The position numbers were made by a program, and so were the translations under genes. The notes under the pieces were generated by a model. That model saw nothing but the letters and a program-made list of their open reading frames with translations, had not been told where the DNA came from and made no database searches. Below, piece after piece: positions 24,884 to 33,814 of a stretch of 64,000 bases of DNA (its first letter is position 1; the number at the start of each line of letters is the position of its first letter). Source of the stretch: RBG-13-66-14 sp964436465 (GTDB taxonomy: Bacteria; RBG-13-66-14); the NCBI GenBank assembly GCA_964436465.1, contig CAYTCV010000001.1, positions 1 to 64,000 on the forward strand. The letters are read 5' to 3'.

Positions 24884-26821
24884 TCAAACCAGGGGCGCGG
24901 GCCTCGCCGCGTTTTCGTCCAGCAGCACGTGGGTGCCGGATTCGCGCTTGGTCAGCCCCCGCTCGTGGAAGTGGTCCAGCAGGAGCGTGGCCGTCTTGCG
25001 CGAAAGTCCCGTGCGCTCCTTGTACTCGACCACCCGCAGGGTGCCCGATTCCTTGAGTATGTCTATTGCGATGCGGCGCAGCTCCTCGTAGCGTCCCAAC
25101 GGCCAGAGGTGCGTCTCCCCGACGAAAACCGCCGCGCCCGTGGCTTCGAGGTAGTGCGCCAGGTCCAGCGCCGCGTCAGGGCGGAAGTCGCCCAAATCGG
25201 CGAGGGCGAGGTTTTCCGCTTCATCCAAAGCTTTTTTCGCTTGGGCGATGCGCGCTTGCTGCTCGGCGGTCGGCTCCCCGTGCGGGAGTATGGCGTAGGC
25301 GGAGCCCACCGGTCGCAGTCGGCCCGACTCGACGAGCCCGGAGAGCGCGTCCCGCAGCGCGCCGTCCTCCACGTTCCGCCCGGCGAGGGAGGACAGGCGC
25401 CCCCGGTCCAGCCGGCAGTACGGAAGCCGTTTTTGCAGAACTTTATCCAGCGCCTGCCCCAGGCTTTCCACCAGCCCGTGGCGCCAGCGGGGGTGCAGCC
25501 AGCGGTCGGTCGAGAGCTTGACGATTTCCCCCGCATCGGCCAGCCGCGCCAGCTCCTCCTCGGCGGCCCGGGGCAGGAGGTTCGACCGGGTCGCCAGTTC
25601 CTGCGTCGTGAGGTCCTTGCGGGGCAGGGGGTTGTGCTTGAGCCACAGGGGCAGCGCCTCGCGGGGACCGGCGCCGTCCAGCTCCTCGAGCGCCTCGCGG
25701 TAGCTGGCCCGCTTGCGGCGGTGCTTCTGGGCCAGGGGGTCGAGCACCCGCCCACCGGCGACGGTGACCGGCGGCGAGGGAATCCGGAGGATGAATCTTT
25801 CGCCGAAGAAGACGGGGTGGCTCTGGTCCAACTCGATTTGGGCCGGGCAATTCTCTCCGGGCTTCAATTTTTCCCGGTCCAGCAGGACCAGGCGGCAGAC
25901 GAGCTCGCTCGTCCCTTTCAACAGCTTCAGGCGGCAGAGGCTCGGCAGCTCGTCCGCCGAGGGCAGGAGGCGCACGCGGGCGTCGAAGCGGTTGGAGAGG
26001 GCGACGCAGCCGGGGGTGACGATTTCGTCGCCGCGCTTCACGCCGCGTTTCGGGAGGCCGGTGAGGTTGACCGCCGCCCGCTCCCCCGGGGTGACCATCT
26101 CCCGCGCTCTGGCGTTCACCTGGAGGCCCCTGACCCGGGCGGAGCCGCCGCCGGGCTGAATCTCCACCGTATCCCCCACGCGCAGGATGCCCGTGGCGAC
26201 CGTCCCGGTGACCACGGCGCCGAAGCCCTCCATCTTGAAGGAGCGGTCCGCGGCCAGGCGGAAGGGCCGGCCGGGGTCGTCCTCTCTCTTCGATTCCTCC
26301 GCCAGCCGAACGAGCTCCCCCTTGAGCTCTTCCAGGCCGACGCCGGTTTTGGCGCTGGTGCGGATGATGCGGGCGTCGGCCAGACCGGTGCCCGACAGCT
26401 TCTCCCGGACGTCATCCTCCAGAAGCGCCAGCCACTCCGGGTCCTCGACGAGGTCCACCTTGGTCAGGGCCACCACGCCGCGCCGGACGCCCAGCAGCTC
26501 CACCACGTCCAGGTGCTCGGTGGTCTGGGGCATGACCCCCTCGTCGGCGGCCACCACCAACAGCACCGCGTCGAAGCCCACGGCGCCCGCGACCATCTCC
26601 CGCACCAGCCGCTCGTGTCCCGGCACGTCCACGAAGGCCAGTACCCCCGCCGGGGTCTCCAGAAAGGCGAAGCCCAGGCGGATGGAGATTTTCCGCTGCT
26701 GCTCCTCGGGCAACCGGTCGGGGTCCGTGCCGGTGAGCGCCTTGACCAGCGCGCTCTTGCCGTGGTCCACGTGCCCGGCGGTGCCGAAGAGCGGGGGGGC
26801 GGTCAGATGCGTTTCTTCCAT
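24884..26821 (-). CDS. selB: Selenocysteine-specific elongation factor SelB
   Basis: A 645-residue GTPase that carries Sec-tRNA to UGA codons marked by a SECIS hairpin. G1 is GHVDHGKS (residues 16-23), G3 DVPGHE (65-70), G4 TKVD; the EF-Tu-like beta-barrel domains follow, and the last ~250 residues are winged-helix repeats that bind SECIS RNA. The switch I region reads RKISIRLGFAF where most SelB proteins have an R-G-(I/M)-T-I-D/E-L-G-F-A pattern, so the usual Thr is Ser46 and the acid is Arg48. The ATG at 26821 follows AGGAA. tRNA-Sec lies just downstream. selA and selD are not in the window. Confidence 0.95.
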   Translation of the reverse strand: MEETHLTAPPLFGTAGHVDHGKSALVKALTGTDPDRLPEEQQRKISIRLGFAFLETPAGVLAFVDVPGHERLVREMVAGAVGFDAVLLVVAADEGVMPQTTEHLDVVELLGVRRGVVALTKVDLVEDPEWLALLEDDVREKLSGTGLADARIIRTSAKTGVGLEELKGELVRLAEESKREDDPGRPFRLAADRSFKMEGFGAVVTGTVATGILRVGDTVEIQPGGGSARVRGLQVNARAREMVTPGERAAVNLTGLPKRGVKRGDEIVTPGCVALSNRFDARVRLLPSADELPSLCRLKLLKGTSELVCRLVLLDREKLKPGENCPAQIELDQSHPVFFGERFILRIPSPPVTVAGGRVLDPLAQKHRRKRASYREALEELDGAGPREALPLWLKHNPLPRKDLTTQELATRSNLLPRAAEEELARLADAGEIVKLSTDRWLHPRWRHGLVESLGQALDKVLQKRLPYCRLDRGRLSSLAGRNVEDGALRDALSGLVESGRLRPVGSAYAILPHGEPTAEQQARIAQAKKALDEAENLALADLGDFRPDAALDLAHYLEATGAAVFVGETHLWPLGRYEELRRIAIDILKESGTLRVVEYKERTGLSRKTATLLLDHFHERGLTKRESGTHVLLDENAARPAPLV

Positions 26822-26848
26822 ACAGCGTTCCTGAGTATTTCCGAAACG

Positions 26849-26877
26849 ATTATAAAACCCGGTGGACCGTGGCACAA
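26849..26877 (-). promoter_or_regulatory. Promoter of selB-selC
   Basis: Minus strand: -35 TTGTGC (26872-26877), 17-base spacer, perfect -10 TATAAT (26849-26854), about 28 bases before the selB ATG. It physically overlaps the divergent promoter at 26863-26892. Confidence 0.7.
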
Positions 26878-26892
26878 TGCGCGCGGTATAAT
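26863..26892 (+). promoter_or_regulatory. Divergent promoter of the GT-C gene
   Basis: -35-like TGGACC (26863-26868), 18-base spacer and a perfect -10 TATAAT (26887-26892), about 50 bases before the ATG at 26942. Its -35 lies inside the spacer of the selB promoter, so initiation on the two strands should be mutually exclusive. Confidence 0.55.
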
Positions 26893-26941
26893 TCCATGCA
26901 GATACGGGTCTTCACGGACGCGCCCACCCGCGGGAGGAACG

Positions 26942-28582
26942 ATGACGGCGGCGGAATGGCTGCGGAAGAACTGGATGTACGTCGTCCTGGGGCTCATCGT
27001 GGCCGGGTGGCTGACGTACTCCTGGTTCTCCCATTACGTTCTGGAGGACGCCTACATCTCGTTCCGCTACTCGCACAACCTGGTGCGGGGGGAGGGTCTC
27101 GTCTTCAACCCCGGGGAGCGGGCCGAGGGTTACACGAACCTCCTGTGGGTGCTGTCGGTGGCGGGGGGGATGGCGCTCGGGGTGGAGGCGGAGACGGCGG
27201 CGGTTATTCTGGGCCTCATCGCCGGGGCGCTGGTCATAATCCTCATTTGGTCCATCCTGCGCCGTCTGACGCAGAGCAATCCCTACCTCCCCCTGCTCGG
27301 GGCGGTCCTGGCGGCGCTGTACTTCCCGTTGAGCTACCACTCCGGGTCGGGGCTGGAGACGGCCGCGTTCAGCGCCCTGCTCCTGGCGGCGGTCCATTCC
27401 TACCTGCGACCTTCTCCCCGACGTTTCCCCTGGACCGGGCTCTGGCTCGGCCTGCTGGCGCTCACGCGTACCGAAGGGCTGGCCTACACCCTATTCTTCG
27501 CGGCGCACCACGTCTGGATGCGGCGCCGGAAGACGGAGACGGGGGCGGATTGGCGGGATTTGCTTCCCGCGCTGGGCCTGCCGCTGGCGCAGCTCGTGTT
27601 CCGGCTGTTTTACTACGGCCTCCTCCTGCCGCTGCCGACCATCGTCAAGGCCGGTGGGGGATTGACACACATCCTGGGCGGAGCCAGGTTCGTATTCGAC
27701 TGGATGTGGGGGACGCCGATAATACTGCTGGCCCTCCCGGCACTCTACGGCGTCATCCGGCGCTGGAAGCGGCCCGAGTCCGGCCTGCTCCTGTTGCTCC
27801 TCGTGGCCGTGGTCGGTTTCACGGTGTACGTCGGCGGCGACATGATGGGGTACTATCGCTTTCTCCTGCCCGCGTACCTGTTCCTCGTCGTGCTGGCGGT
27901 GGGCGGGGTGGAGGAGCTGTTCGAAGCGCTCGCCCCGCGCAAGCTGTTCCCGGTTTTGCTCTCCGTCTTCCTGACGCTGTGGACCGCTGCCTGGTTCACC
28001 GTTACGGGGGCGACCCGCGTCCGGCATCCCCGGGAGTATCTGACGCCGGCCAGCTCCGTCTGGCTGCGCGACAACGTTCCTCCGGGCACCTGGACGGCGA
28101 GCGGGGCCATGGGGCGCCTGGGCTATTTCTCCGACCTGCCGTTAATCGACTACTACGGCCTTTGCACCACCGAGGTCGCCCTGCACGGGGAACGCGCGGA
28201 TGAATTCCGGCCGGGCCACGAGGTGGGCGACGCGGAAGTGGTGTTCCGCCGGCAACCGGGTTTAATCGTCATCCGCCCCCTGCCCGGCACCCGGGACCAG
28301 GTCGAGGACTGGATTTCCGGCCGACTGGCGACGACGGACCTCACCTGGACCGAGCTCGCCTTCGCCCAGCAACTCGTCCTCTCGGACCCCCGGATGGCGG
28401 ACTATCAGGCGCTGGTGGTGGACGTCACCGACCGCATCGAGGGGAAGCCGCCGGGGAACGAACATTATTACCTGAGTTTCTACGCCCGCCGCGGAGAGCT
28501 GACCGACCTTCTGATTTCCCGGGGGGCGGTGCCGGTGGAGCCGGCTATACCCGAGGGCTTCTTCAACCCGCGCGGGGTGTAA
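26942..28582 (+). CDS. GT-C fold polytopic glycosyltransferase
   Basis: A 546-residue membrane protein with about ten helices and a C-terminal soluble part (from about residue 365). After the first helix, EDAYISFRYSHNL and FNPGERAEGYTNLLW match a family of lipid-phosphate-sugar-dependent glycosyltransferases whose first periplasmic loop carries the catalytic acid (E35/D36 here). Donors of such enzymes are polyprenyl-phosphate sugars and acceptors are glycans, lipids or proteins; neither can be named from sequence. LALTRTEGLAYTLFF in helix 5 is also typical. CGGGAGGAACG precedes the ATG. It probably shares a transcript with the two DUF4097-type genes, 106 bases on. Confidence 0.78.
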   Translation: MTAAEWLRKNWMYVVLGLIVAGWLTYSWFSHYVLEDAYISFRYSHNLVRGEGLVFNPGERAEGYTNLLWVLSVAGGMALGVEAETAAVILGLIAGALVIILIWSILRRLTQSNPYLPLLGAVLAALYFPLSYHSGSGLETAAFSALLLAAVHSYLRPSPRRFPWTGLWLGLLALTRTEGLAYTLFFAAHHVWMRRRKTETGADWRDLLPALGLPLAQLVFRLFYYGLLLPLPTIVKAGGGLTHILGGARFVFDWMWGTPIILLALPALYGVIRRWKRPESGLLLLLLVAVVGFTVYVGGDMMGYYRFLLPAYLFLVVLAVGGVEELFEALAPRKLFPVLLSVFLTLWTAAWFTVTGATRVRHPREYLTPASSVWLRDNVPPGTWTASGAMGRLGYFSDLPLIDYYGLCTTEVALHGERADEFRPGHEVGDAEVVFRRQPGLIVIRPLPGTRDQVEDWISGRLATTDLTWTELAFAQQLVLSDPRMADYQALVVDVTDRIEGKPPGNEHYYLSFYARRGELTDLLISRGAVPVEPAIPEGFFNPRGV

Positions 28583-28688
28583 CCGCGGCGTAGATTGGAG
28601 CTATCCGCTCCCCCCAAGTGAAACCGCCTCCACCAACCGTGTATCAAACGGGGTGTACACCTTTTCAGGTGGAAGCCGAGGAGGCTCG

Positions 28689-29663
28689 ATGAGACTCTTT
28701 CCCTTTCTCGCCGTGCTGTTCCTGGCCTGCGGATTCGTCGGCGGAGGCGTGGACGTGGACCCGAAGTATCAGCACAAGGTGGTGCTCGACCCCGCCGGCG
28801 CGAGTCTGATTTCCATCGTCTGGAGCAGCGGCGGGCTGACGCTCATCGGCGACGACGGCGACTCGGTCCGCGTCACCGCCGTGGGACGGAAGTTCGGAGG
28901 GCTGGTGGAGCCCGCCGAGTGGCTGGACCTGGTCGATTTCCGGCGGGAGAGTGGGGCGGTGAAGCTGAGGTTCACCGGGTCCTGGGTCTTCTCCTCCTAC
29001 GATATTGCACTCGAGGTGCGCTTCCCGCGCGCGATGGGCGTGGAGGTCTCCAACGGCAGCGGCGGATTGACCCTCTCGGGCGCCGCGTCGGCGGATGTCG
29101 AACTGGCCAGCGGCGGCATCGAGGTCTCCGACGTGTCGGGTGACGCGGATATAGAAACCGCCAGCGGCGGAGTCGCCGTTTCGGACGTGGGCGGCTCGCT
29201 GAAGGTGAGCTCCGCCAGCGGCGGGATGAAAATTGCGCGGGTTACCGGGGTCGTGGAGGCGGAGACCGCCAGCGGCAGTATCGCTATAGTACTCGGTCCC
29301 GACCACGCCGGTTCCGTGAGCGCCGAGACCGCCAGCGGAGGAATATCCCTCGTCTGCGGGCCCGGTCAGGCCGGCGCGGTCAACCTGCAAACGAGCAGCG
29401 GCGGGATTGACCTGTCCTACGGCGGCCCCTTCACCGGCGACGCCGACCTCGGCACCGGTTCGGGGAGCATCACGGTGAACCTGACCGCTCCCCCCGAGGG
29501 GCTGGCCCTCGAGGGGGAGACCTCCTCGGGAGGGGCCTCGACCAATCACCCCGAGGCCTACGCCTTCAACGGTGACGGCGGCGGGGAGATTCGGCTCCGG
29601 GGCCCGGGGCCGAAAATCACCCTGGACACGGGCTCGGGGAGCATCGAGGTCAATGTGCGGTAG
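28689..29663 (+). CDS. DUF4097-type beta-solenoid lipoprotein (ASGGI repeats)
   Basis: A 324-residue protein with a signal ending LFLAC (Cys14 possibly lipidated). Residues ~120-324 are short repeats in which (A/T)SGG(I/V/M) opens each rung: NGSGGLTL, LASGGIEV, TASGGVAV, SASGGMKI, TASGSIAI, TASGGISL, TSSGGIDL, GSGSITV, TSSGGAST, GSGSIEV. This is the DUF4097 pattern, expected to form a right-handed beta solenoid. DUF4097 proteins are common beside anti-sigma or stress systems but have no agreed activity. GAGGAGG precedes the ATG; an upstream frame to 28653 lacks one. The next gene is a divergent paralogue. Confidence 0.82.
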   Translation: MRLFPFLAVLFLACGFVGGGVDVDPKYQHKVVLDPAGASLISIVWSSGGLTLIGDDGDSVRVTAVGRKFGGLVEPAEWLDLVDFRRESGAVKLRFTGSWVFSSYDIALEVRFPRAMGVEVSNGSGGLTLSGAASADVELASGGIEVSDVSGDADIETASGGVAVSDVGGSLKVSSASGGMKIARVTGVVEAETASGSIAIVLGPDHAGSVSAETASGGISLVCGPGQAGAVNLQTSSGGIDLSYGGPFTGDADLGTGSGSITVNLTAPPEGLALEGETSSGGASTNHPEAYAFNGDGGGEIRLRGPGPKITLDTGSGSIEVNVR

Positions 29664-29750
29664 GCTCGTATCGTCGTCACGCGGCCCGGAGGGACGGCAT
29701 TTATTAACTATGGGTTGATGAAACACTCACCTCTACGGGAGGGGTTGCCT

Positions 29751-30512
29751 GTGAAATATCTTCTGTTAGCGATGGCCCTGCTGGCGCTTTCGCCTGCGAT
29801 GGCCGCGAACGATTACAACACGGAGCTTTCCACGACCGGCGTGGAGACGCTGCGGGTGGACTGGGACAACGGCGACGTCGAGCTCATCGCCGACGATTCC
29901 CCCGGCGTGCGCATCAACGCGCATGGCGGGACCACCGGTTGGCTGGATTACGCGGAGTTCAGCGTCGGGGGAGGCGTGGCGAAGGCGGTGTTCGACACCC
30001 AGGGTCGCGCCGGCAACATCTCGGCGGACCTGACCATCCGGTTCCCGCGGAGCCTGGGGGTCGTGGTGACGGCCGGCAACGGCGAGGTGACGGTGTCCGG
30101 CGGCTCCACGGTCACGATAAAGGCCGGCAACGGCAACGTGACCGTCACCGGCGTGACCGGAGAGACCGTCATAGACGCGGGGAACGGGAACGTCGAGCTG
30201 CGCGTACCCGCCAACTTCACCGGCGGGGCCGACCTGGACGCCGGTAACGGCAACGTGGAAGTGGAAATCGGTGGCGGATTCGCGGGGGAGGTGCAGGTCA
30301 GCGACGGGAACGGCAACGTGGAGGTCACCTTCGCCGACCTTCCCGATGGCCTGGCCGTGGACGCCCGGACCGGCATGGGCTCGGTGTCGACCGACGTGCC
30401 CGGCGCCAAGGCCGTCGAGACCATGATGGGCGGCTCCATCACCCGCAGCGGGAACGCCTGCTCCCTGAAGGTCACCACCGGCCTGGGCGACATCACCATC
30501 CAGGTCGATTGA
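29751..30512 (+). CDS. DUF4097-type beta-solenoid secreted protein (GNGNV repeats)
   Basis: A 253-residue paralogue of the preceding gene. Its N-terminal half aligns with it (VDWDNGDVELIADDSPGVRI versus VWSSGGLTLIGDDGDSVRV), but the repeats use GNGNV instead of ASGGI: GNGEVTV, GNGNVTV, GNGNVEL, GNGNVEV, GNGNVEV, GMGSVST, GLGDITI. I chose GTG 29751, with GGGAGGGG 7 bases upstream, which opens a signal peptide ending SPAMA with no lipobox Cys, so this copy is periplasmic or released. An upstream ATG in frame (29718) would bury the signal. A strong terminator follows. Confidence 0.82.
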   Translation: MKYLLLAMALLALSPAMAANDYNTELSTTGVETLRVDWDNGDVELIADDSPGVRINAHGGTTGWLDYAEFSVGGGVAKAVFDTQGRAGNISADLTIRFPRSLGVVVTAGNGEVTVSGGSTVTIKAGNGNVTVTGVTGETVIDAGNGNVELRVPANFTGGADLDAGNGNVEVEIGGGFAGEVQVSDGNGNVEVTFADLPDGLAVDARTGMGSVSTDVPGAKAVETMMGGSITRSGNACSLKVTTGLGDITIQVD

Positions 30513-30525
30513 GCGAGCATCGATC

Positions 30526-30556
30526 AAAAGACCGCCTTTGGGGGCGGTCTTTTTTT
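30526..30556. terminator. Shared bidirectional terminator
   Basis: AAAGACCGCC (30527-30536), TTTG loop, GGCGGTCTTT and a run of seven T on the plus strand. Read on the minus strand the same stem is followed by TTTTGAT and lies directly after the RNase P RNA 3' end, so one hairpin ends both transcripts. Confidence 0.9.
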
Positions 30557-31017
<461 letters not shown>

Positions 31018-31023
31018 GTGGAT

Positions 31024-31052
31024 AAAATAGCACAAAAACGGGCCCGCGCCAA
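31024..31052 (-). promoter_or_regulatory. Extended -10 promoter of rnpB
   Basis: Minus strand: -35 TTGGCG (31047-31052), 17-base spacer, TGC-TATTTT with the hexamer at 31024-31029, seven bases upstream of the P1 helix. The spacing fits the predicted 5' end. The -35 touches the last codon of the neighbouring gene. Confidence 0.65.
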
Positions 31053-31053
31053 G

Positions 31054-32787
31054 TTACTCGAAATTGATCTCAGCGATGCAGCAGTCGTCCCACTTTTCTC
31101 CGGGATATACGCTCTTTATTGTCATTCTGACGAAGGTTACCGGACCGCCGGGGTTCAGTTCGAAGGATTGTGCCTTCATCAGGTCCGTAAGCTCAATGAC
31201 CTCGGATACTCTCGTGGAGTAGGTGAGCTCGAGCTCGGTAGGTCGCGCGTTGGCCCGGTACAGATCCTCTTTGTCTGCGAGACCGGGAGTGATTGTGACC
31301 CGGCTGAGTGCCCTTTCCTTCTCCCACCAATACTCTATCCACTCACCGACTCCTCCTCCTTCTACTCCCTCACACCAGCAGGTGGCCAGGTCGCCGTCGT
31401 CGGCCTTGACAGCGTGGAGGCGGAATGGGTCCGCGATTGATTCGACGAGCGTTGAGGAGGCTCGGTGGTGGGTGCCCGGCGTGTAGTAATCCAACTCGAT
31501 TCCCCCAAGGCAGGTATCGTCCCAGGACGCTCCACGGTAGACCGACTCCAGGGTCAGCTCTATTGAGTCGGTCAAAACCGCTTTTTCAAAATCCAGGTAG
31601 CCTATTTCGGGGACGAACCAGTTGGTGTAAGGGCTTCGCGGTTCGTAGAAATCGTATTCCGCGGTCGCCCCCACCGGACCGGCTTTGCTTTTCAACGTCT
31701 GGGCCGTTATCCTGGACACCCGGCCGTTCTTCCAGTACAGCTCCCGGTCGGCGAAGTAGCCGTTGTAAACCGACAAGCCGCTCACCTCAACCGCCTCGGG
31801 AAAACTTATCAGCAGGGTTTCCCCCTCGCCGTCGCCCGGTGCACCCTCGACCCAGGGATCGGTGAAGGGGGCGGTGTCCATCTGGTAGGGGGAGGGGGGC
31901 GTGGTTACCAGTATCTTCTGCGGCTCGTAGCTGTGACCCTCCTCCGGCGGTAGGATCGAGCTGGCGGTGAGCGCCGGGTCGTTGTCGGCAGCGGTGCGTT
32001 TGACATCGAATCCCAAAAAGAGGTTCAGCAGGGGGTCCTCAAGCGTGGAATAGTAAAAATCGGTGAGGGGTGGTTCGTAATCGGTGAAACTGAAGGTGAG
32101 CCGGTTTTTCGTGAGCTCCGCCTGCCACGGCAGGTCTGCGGCACTCTCCTCTGGCAAGGATGTAAAACCGCCGTTGCCGATGAAGAAGAGGATGTCCTCC
32201 CAGGTCAGTTCCGGGCCCAGGATGAGCTCGACCTCGCCGTAAAAGACCATGCCCCGCCAAAAAGAGGCGTCGGCGAAGGAGAAATCACAACGTCCGTCAT
32301 ACCCATTTCCACCACCCGTTCCATACCCCGCCGCGTACCGGATCCATACCGTACGGTCTTCGTACTCGCCGAAGTCAACGTTCCAGACCGCTCGTGAGTC
32401 GTCGTCGTTTGAGATGAACGCGGGGACGATTTCGGTAGGTAGTTCGTCGCCCACGCCGATCTGAATCAGGCTCGGATCGGCCGGCCACACGGGGTAGGAC
32501 ATCTCCACGGTTGTTTTTGGGCCGTCGTTTTCAAAGACACATGCAATGAAAACCTCGGCGAAGCGCTGGTGCAGCGTGATCGATACGCGCAGATCGCTCA
32601 GGCGGACGGTCTCGTGCTCGGGCAGGTTGGTATAGTAGTAGTTGATAACCCCTTCCTCTTCGGGCTCCCAGAGGTCGGAGTACTCTTCGGGGATGGGGCA
32701 ACCGATGTACGACGCGCCCCATCCGGCGAGGGCGGGTTCCTCCACCAGCGCGAGACAGAGGAACGGGATCATGAAAATGGCTTTCAC
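31054..32787 (-). CDS. Secreted protein with two NADase-type glycan-binding (discoidin-like) domains
   Basis: A 577-residue exported protein. GTG 32787 has GGGAG upstream and opens a signal peptide; a longer frame to 32862 is not supported. The N-terminal ~270 residues are a beta-rich domain with FENDGPKTTVEMSYPVWP, resembling domains of secreted proteins with similar C-termini. The C-terminal half holds two discoidin-like modules, each ending in the same signature: LTLESVYRGASWDDTCLGGI and MTIKSVYPGEKWDDCCIAEI. That signature belongs to the NADase-type glycan-binding domain. The GC content looks lower than in neighbouring genes, which may point to transfer. It is likely a surface carbohydrate-binding protein; no hydrolase motif is visible. 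Confidence 0.75.
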   Translation of the reverse strand: MKAIFMIPFLCLALVEEPALAGWGASYIGCPIPEEYSDLWEPEEEGVINYYYTNLPEHETVRLSDLRVSITLHQRFAEVFIACVFENDGPKTTVEMSYPVWPADPSLIQIGVGDELPTEIVPAFISNDDDSRAVWNVDFGEYEDRTVWIRYAAGYGTGGGNGYDGRCDFSFADASFWRGMVFYGEVELILGPELTWEDILFFIGNGGFTSLPEESAADLPWQAELTKNRLTFSFTDYEPPLTDFYYSTLEDPLLNLFLGFDVKRTAADNDPALTASSILPPEEGHSYEPQKILVTTPPSPYQMDTAPFTDPWVEGAPGDGEGETLLISFPEAVEVSGLSVYNGYFADRELYWKNGRVSRITAQTLKSKAGPVGATAEYDFYEPRSPYTNWFVPEIGYLDFEKAVLTDSIELTLESVYRGASWDDTCLGGIELDYYTPGTHHRASSTLVESIADPFRLHAVKADDGDLATCWCEGVEGGGVGEWIEYWWEKERALSRVTITPGLADKEDLYRANARPTELELTYSTRVSEVIELTDLMKAQSFELNPGGPVTFVRMTIKSVYPGEKWDDCCIAEINFE

Positions 32788-32855
32788 GATTTCTCCCAGC
32801 GAAGGGTAGTCTTTAATCCAGCACCGCCCCACTTTGTGCGGTGTTTGAGCATCTT

Positions 32856-33728
32856 TCAACAATCGTCCAACGGTTCCCAGTCCAGGTATTTATACGCGTC
32901 GCAGCGGGAGCAGAGTTTTATTTTATCCCTCTCGCCCCGTGAGAGCAGTTCGCGGTAGCCCCCCGCGACGGGACCGTTCCAGATTTCGAGCACTGTCTTC
33001 GAGTTCACGTCGCCTATAACGCCGCGTCCCTCCACGTCCCAGCAGCACAGCACCGCCCGGCCGTCGGTGAAGAAGAACATCTCGTTTAAAATTTTCAGGC
33101 AGGGCTTGAGGACTACGTCGGCCTCGGTCTGACCGGACCAGGGCCAGCGGTAGAGCTGAACGAGCTCCACGCTGTCGGCCAGCGGCTCCCAGTAGCGCCG
33201 GAACTCCTCCCGCTCGTCCGCGTTCTCCGGCATCTCTATCATCCGCACGTGGGTGGCGCAGGCGGTGCCCTTCGCGAGCTCGCAGAAACGGGTGACGCGC
33301 TCGTACACCGCGTCGCGGTCTATTCCGGGCCGCGTCTTTTCGTAAACCTCGGTGGAGACGGCGTCGATGGAGAAGCGGACCTCGTCGAGGCCGAGCGCCA
33401 AAAACGCCCGCGCCCGCTTTTCGGGAAGAAGCTCGCCGTTGGTGTTGAGCTCCGCCCGCGCCGTGGGGTCCTTCTTGATGTAGGCGACTATTTCCTCCAG
33501 CCGGTTGTCGCACAAAGGCTCGTTTTGCAGGAACGGGCGGTAGGTGATGCCCAGCCCGCGTGTTTCGTCGATGATTTTTCGCCACAGGCGCTCCTCCATC
33601 CTCACCGGGCCCCGCGTGAGGTCCTTCTGCAGGCAGAAGGGGCAGGCGGCGTTGCAGGCGGTGGTGGTCTCGATTTGGATGACCCGGGGAGCGGGGGGGA
33701 ACTCGCTGAAGCGGTCGGTGTTTTCCAT
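32856..33728 (-). CDS. Radical SAM/SPASM enzyme
   Basis: A 290-residue enzyme with the radical SAM cluster motif CNAACPFC (C25, C29, C32), the expected TIM-barrel elements (ELNTNGELL, RFSIDAVSTEVYEKTRPG) and a compact C-terminal SPASM region with at least five Cys (KPCLK, AVLCCWD, CSRCDAY) for an auxiliary cluster. SPASM enzymes mature peptides, heterocycles or enzymes; proteins with this NNRLEEIV/TARAELNTNG spacing are common and mostly uncharacterised. No small precursor peptide with a recognisable leader lies next to it; the nearest small gene is the divergent 33815 secreted protein. The ATG has no strong Shine-Dalgarno. Confidence 0.85.
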   Translation of the reverse strand: MENTDRFSEFPPAPRVIQIETTTACNAACPFCLQKDLTRGPVRMEERLWRKIIDETRGLGITYRPFLQNEPLCDNRLEEIVAYIKKDPTARAELNTNGELLPEKRARAFLALGLDEVRFSIDAVSTEVYEKTRPGIDRDAVYERVTRFCELAKGTACATHVRMIEMPENADEREEFRRYWEPLADSVELVQLYRWPWSGQTEADVVLKPCLKILNEMFFFTDGRAVLCCWDVEGRGVIGDVNSKTVLEIWNGPVAGGYRELLSRGERDKIKLCSRCDAYKYLDWEPLDDC

Positions 33729-33814
33729 CGTAATCTTTTCGGTGTGCCATGGAGGTCGAGTTTCGTTTTATACTACCCCCGACAGGCTTAAAATTCCACC
33801 CCGGAAGGAGCGAT

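Noticed and set aside
24710..26941. Upstream extension of the GT-C gene frame to 24710
   Set aside because: It runs antisense through tRNA-Sec and selB. The ATG at 26942 has a Shine-Dalgarno and its own promoter.
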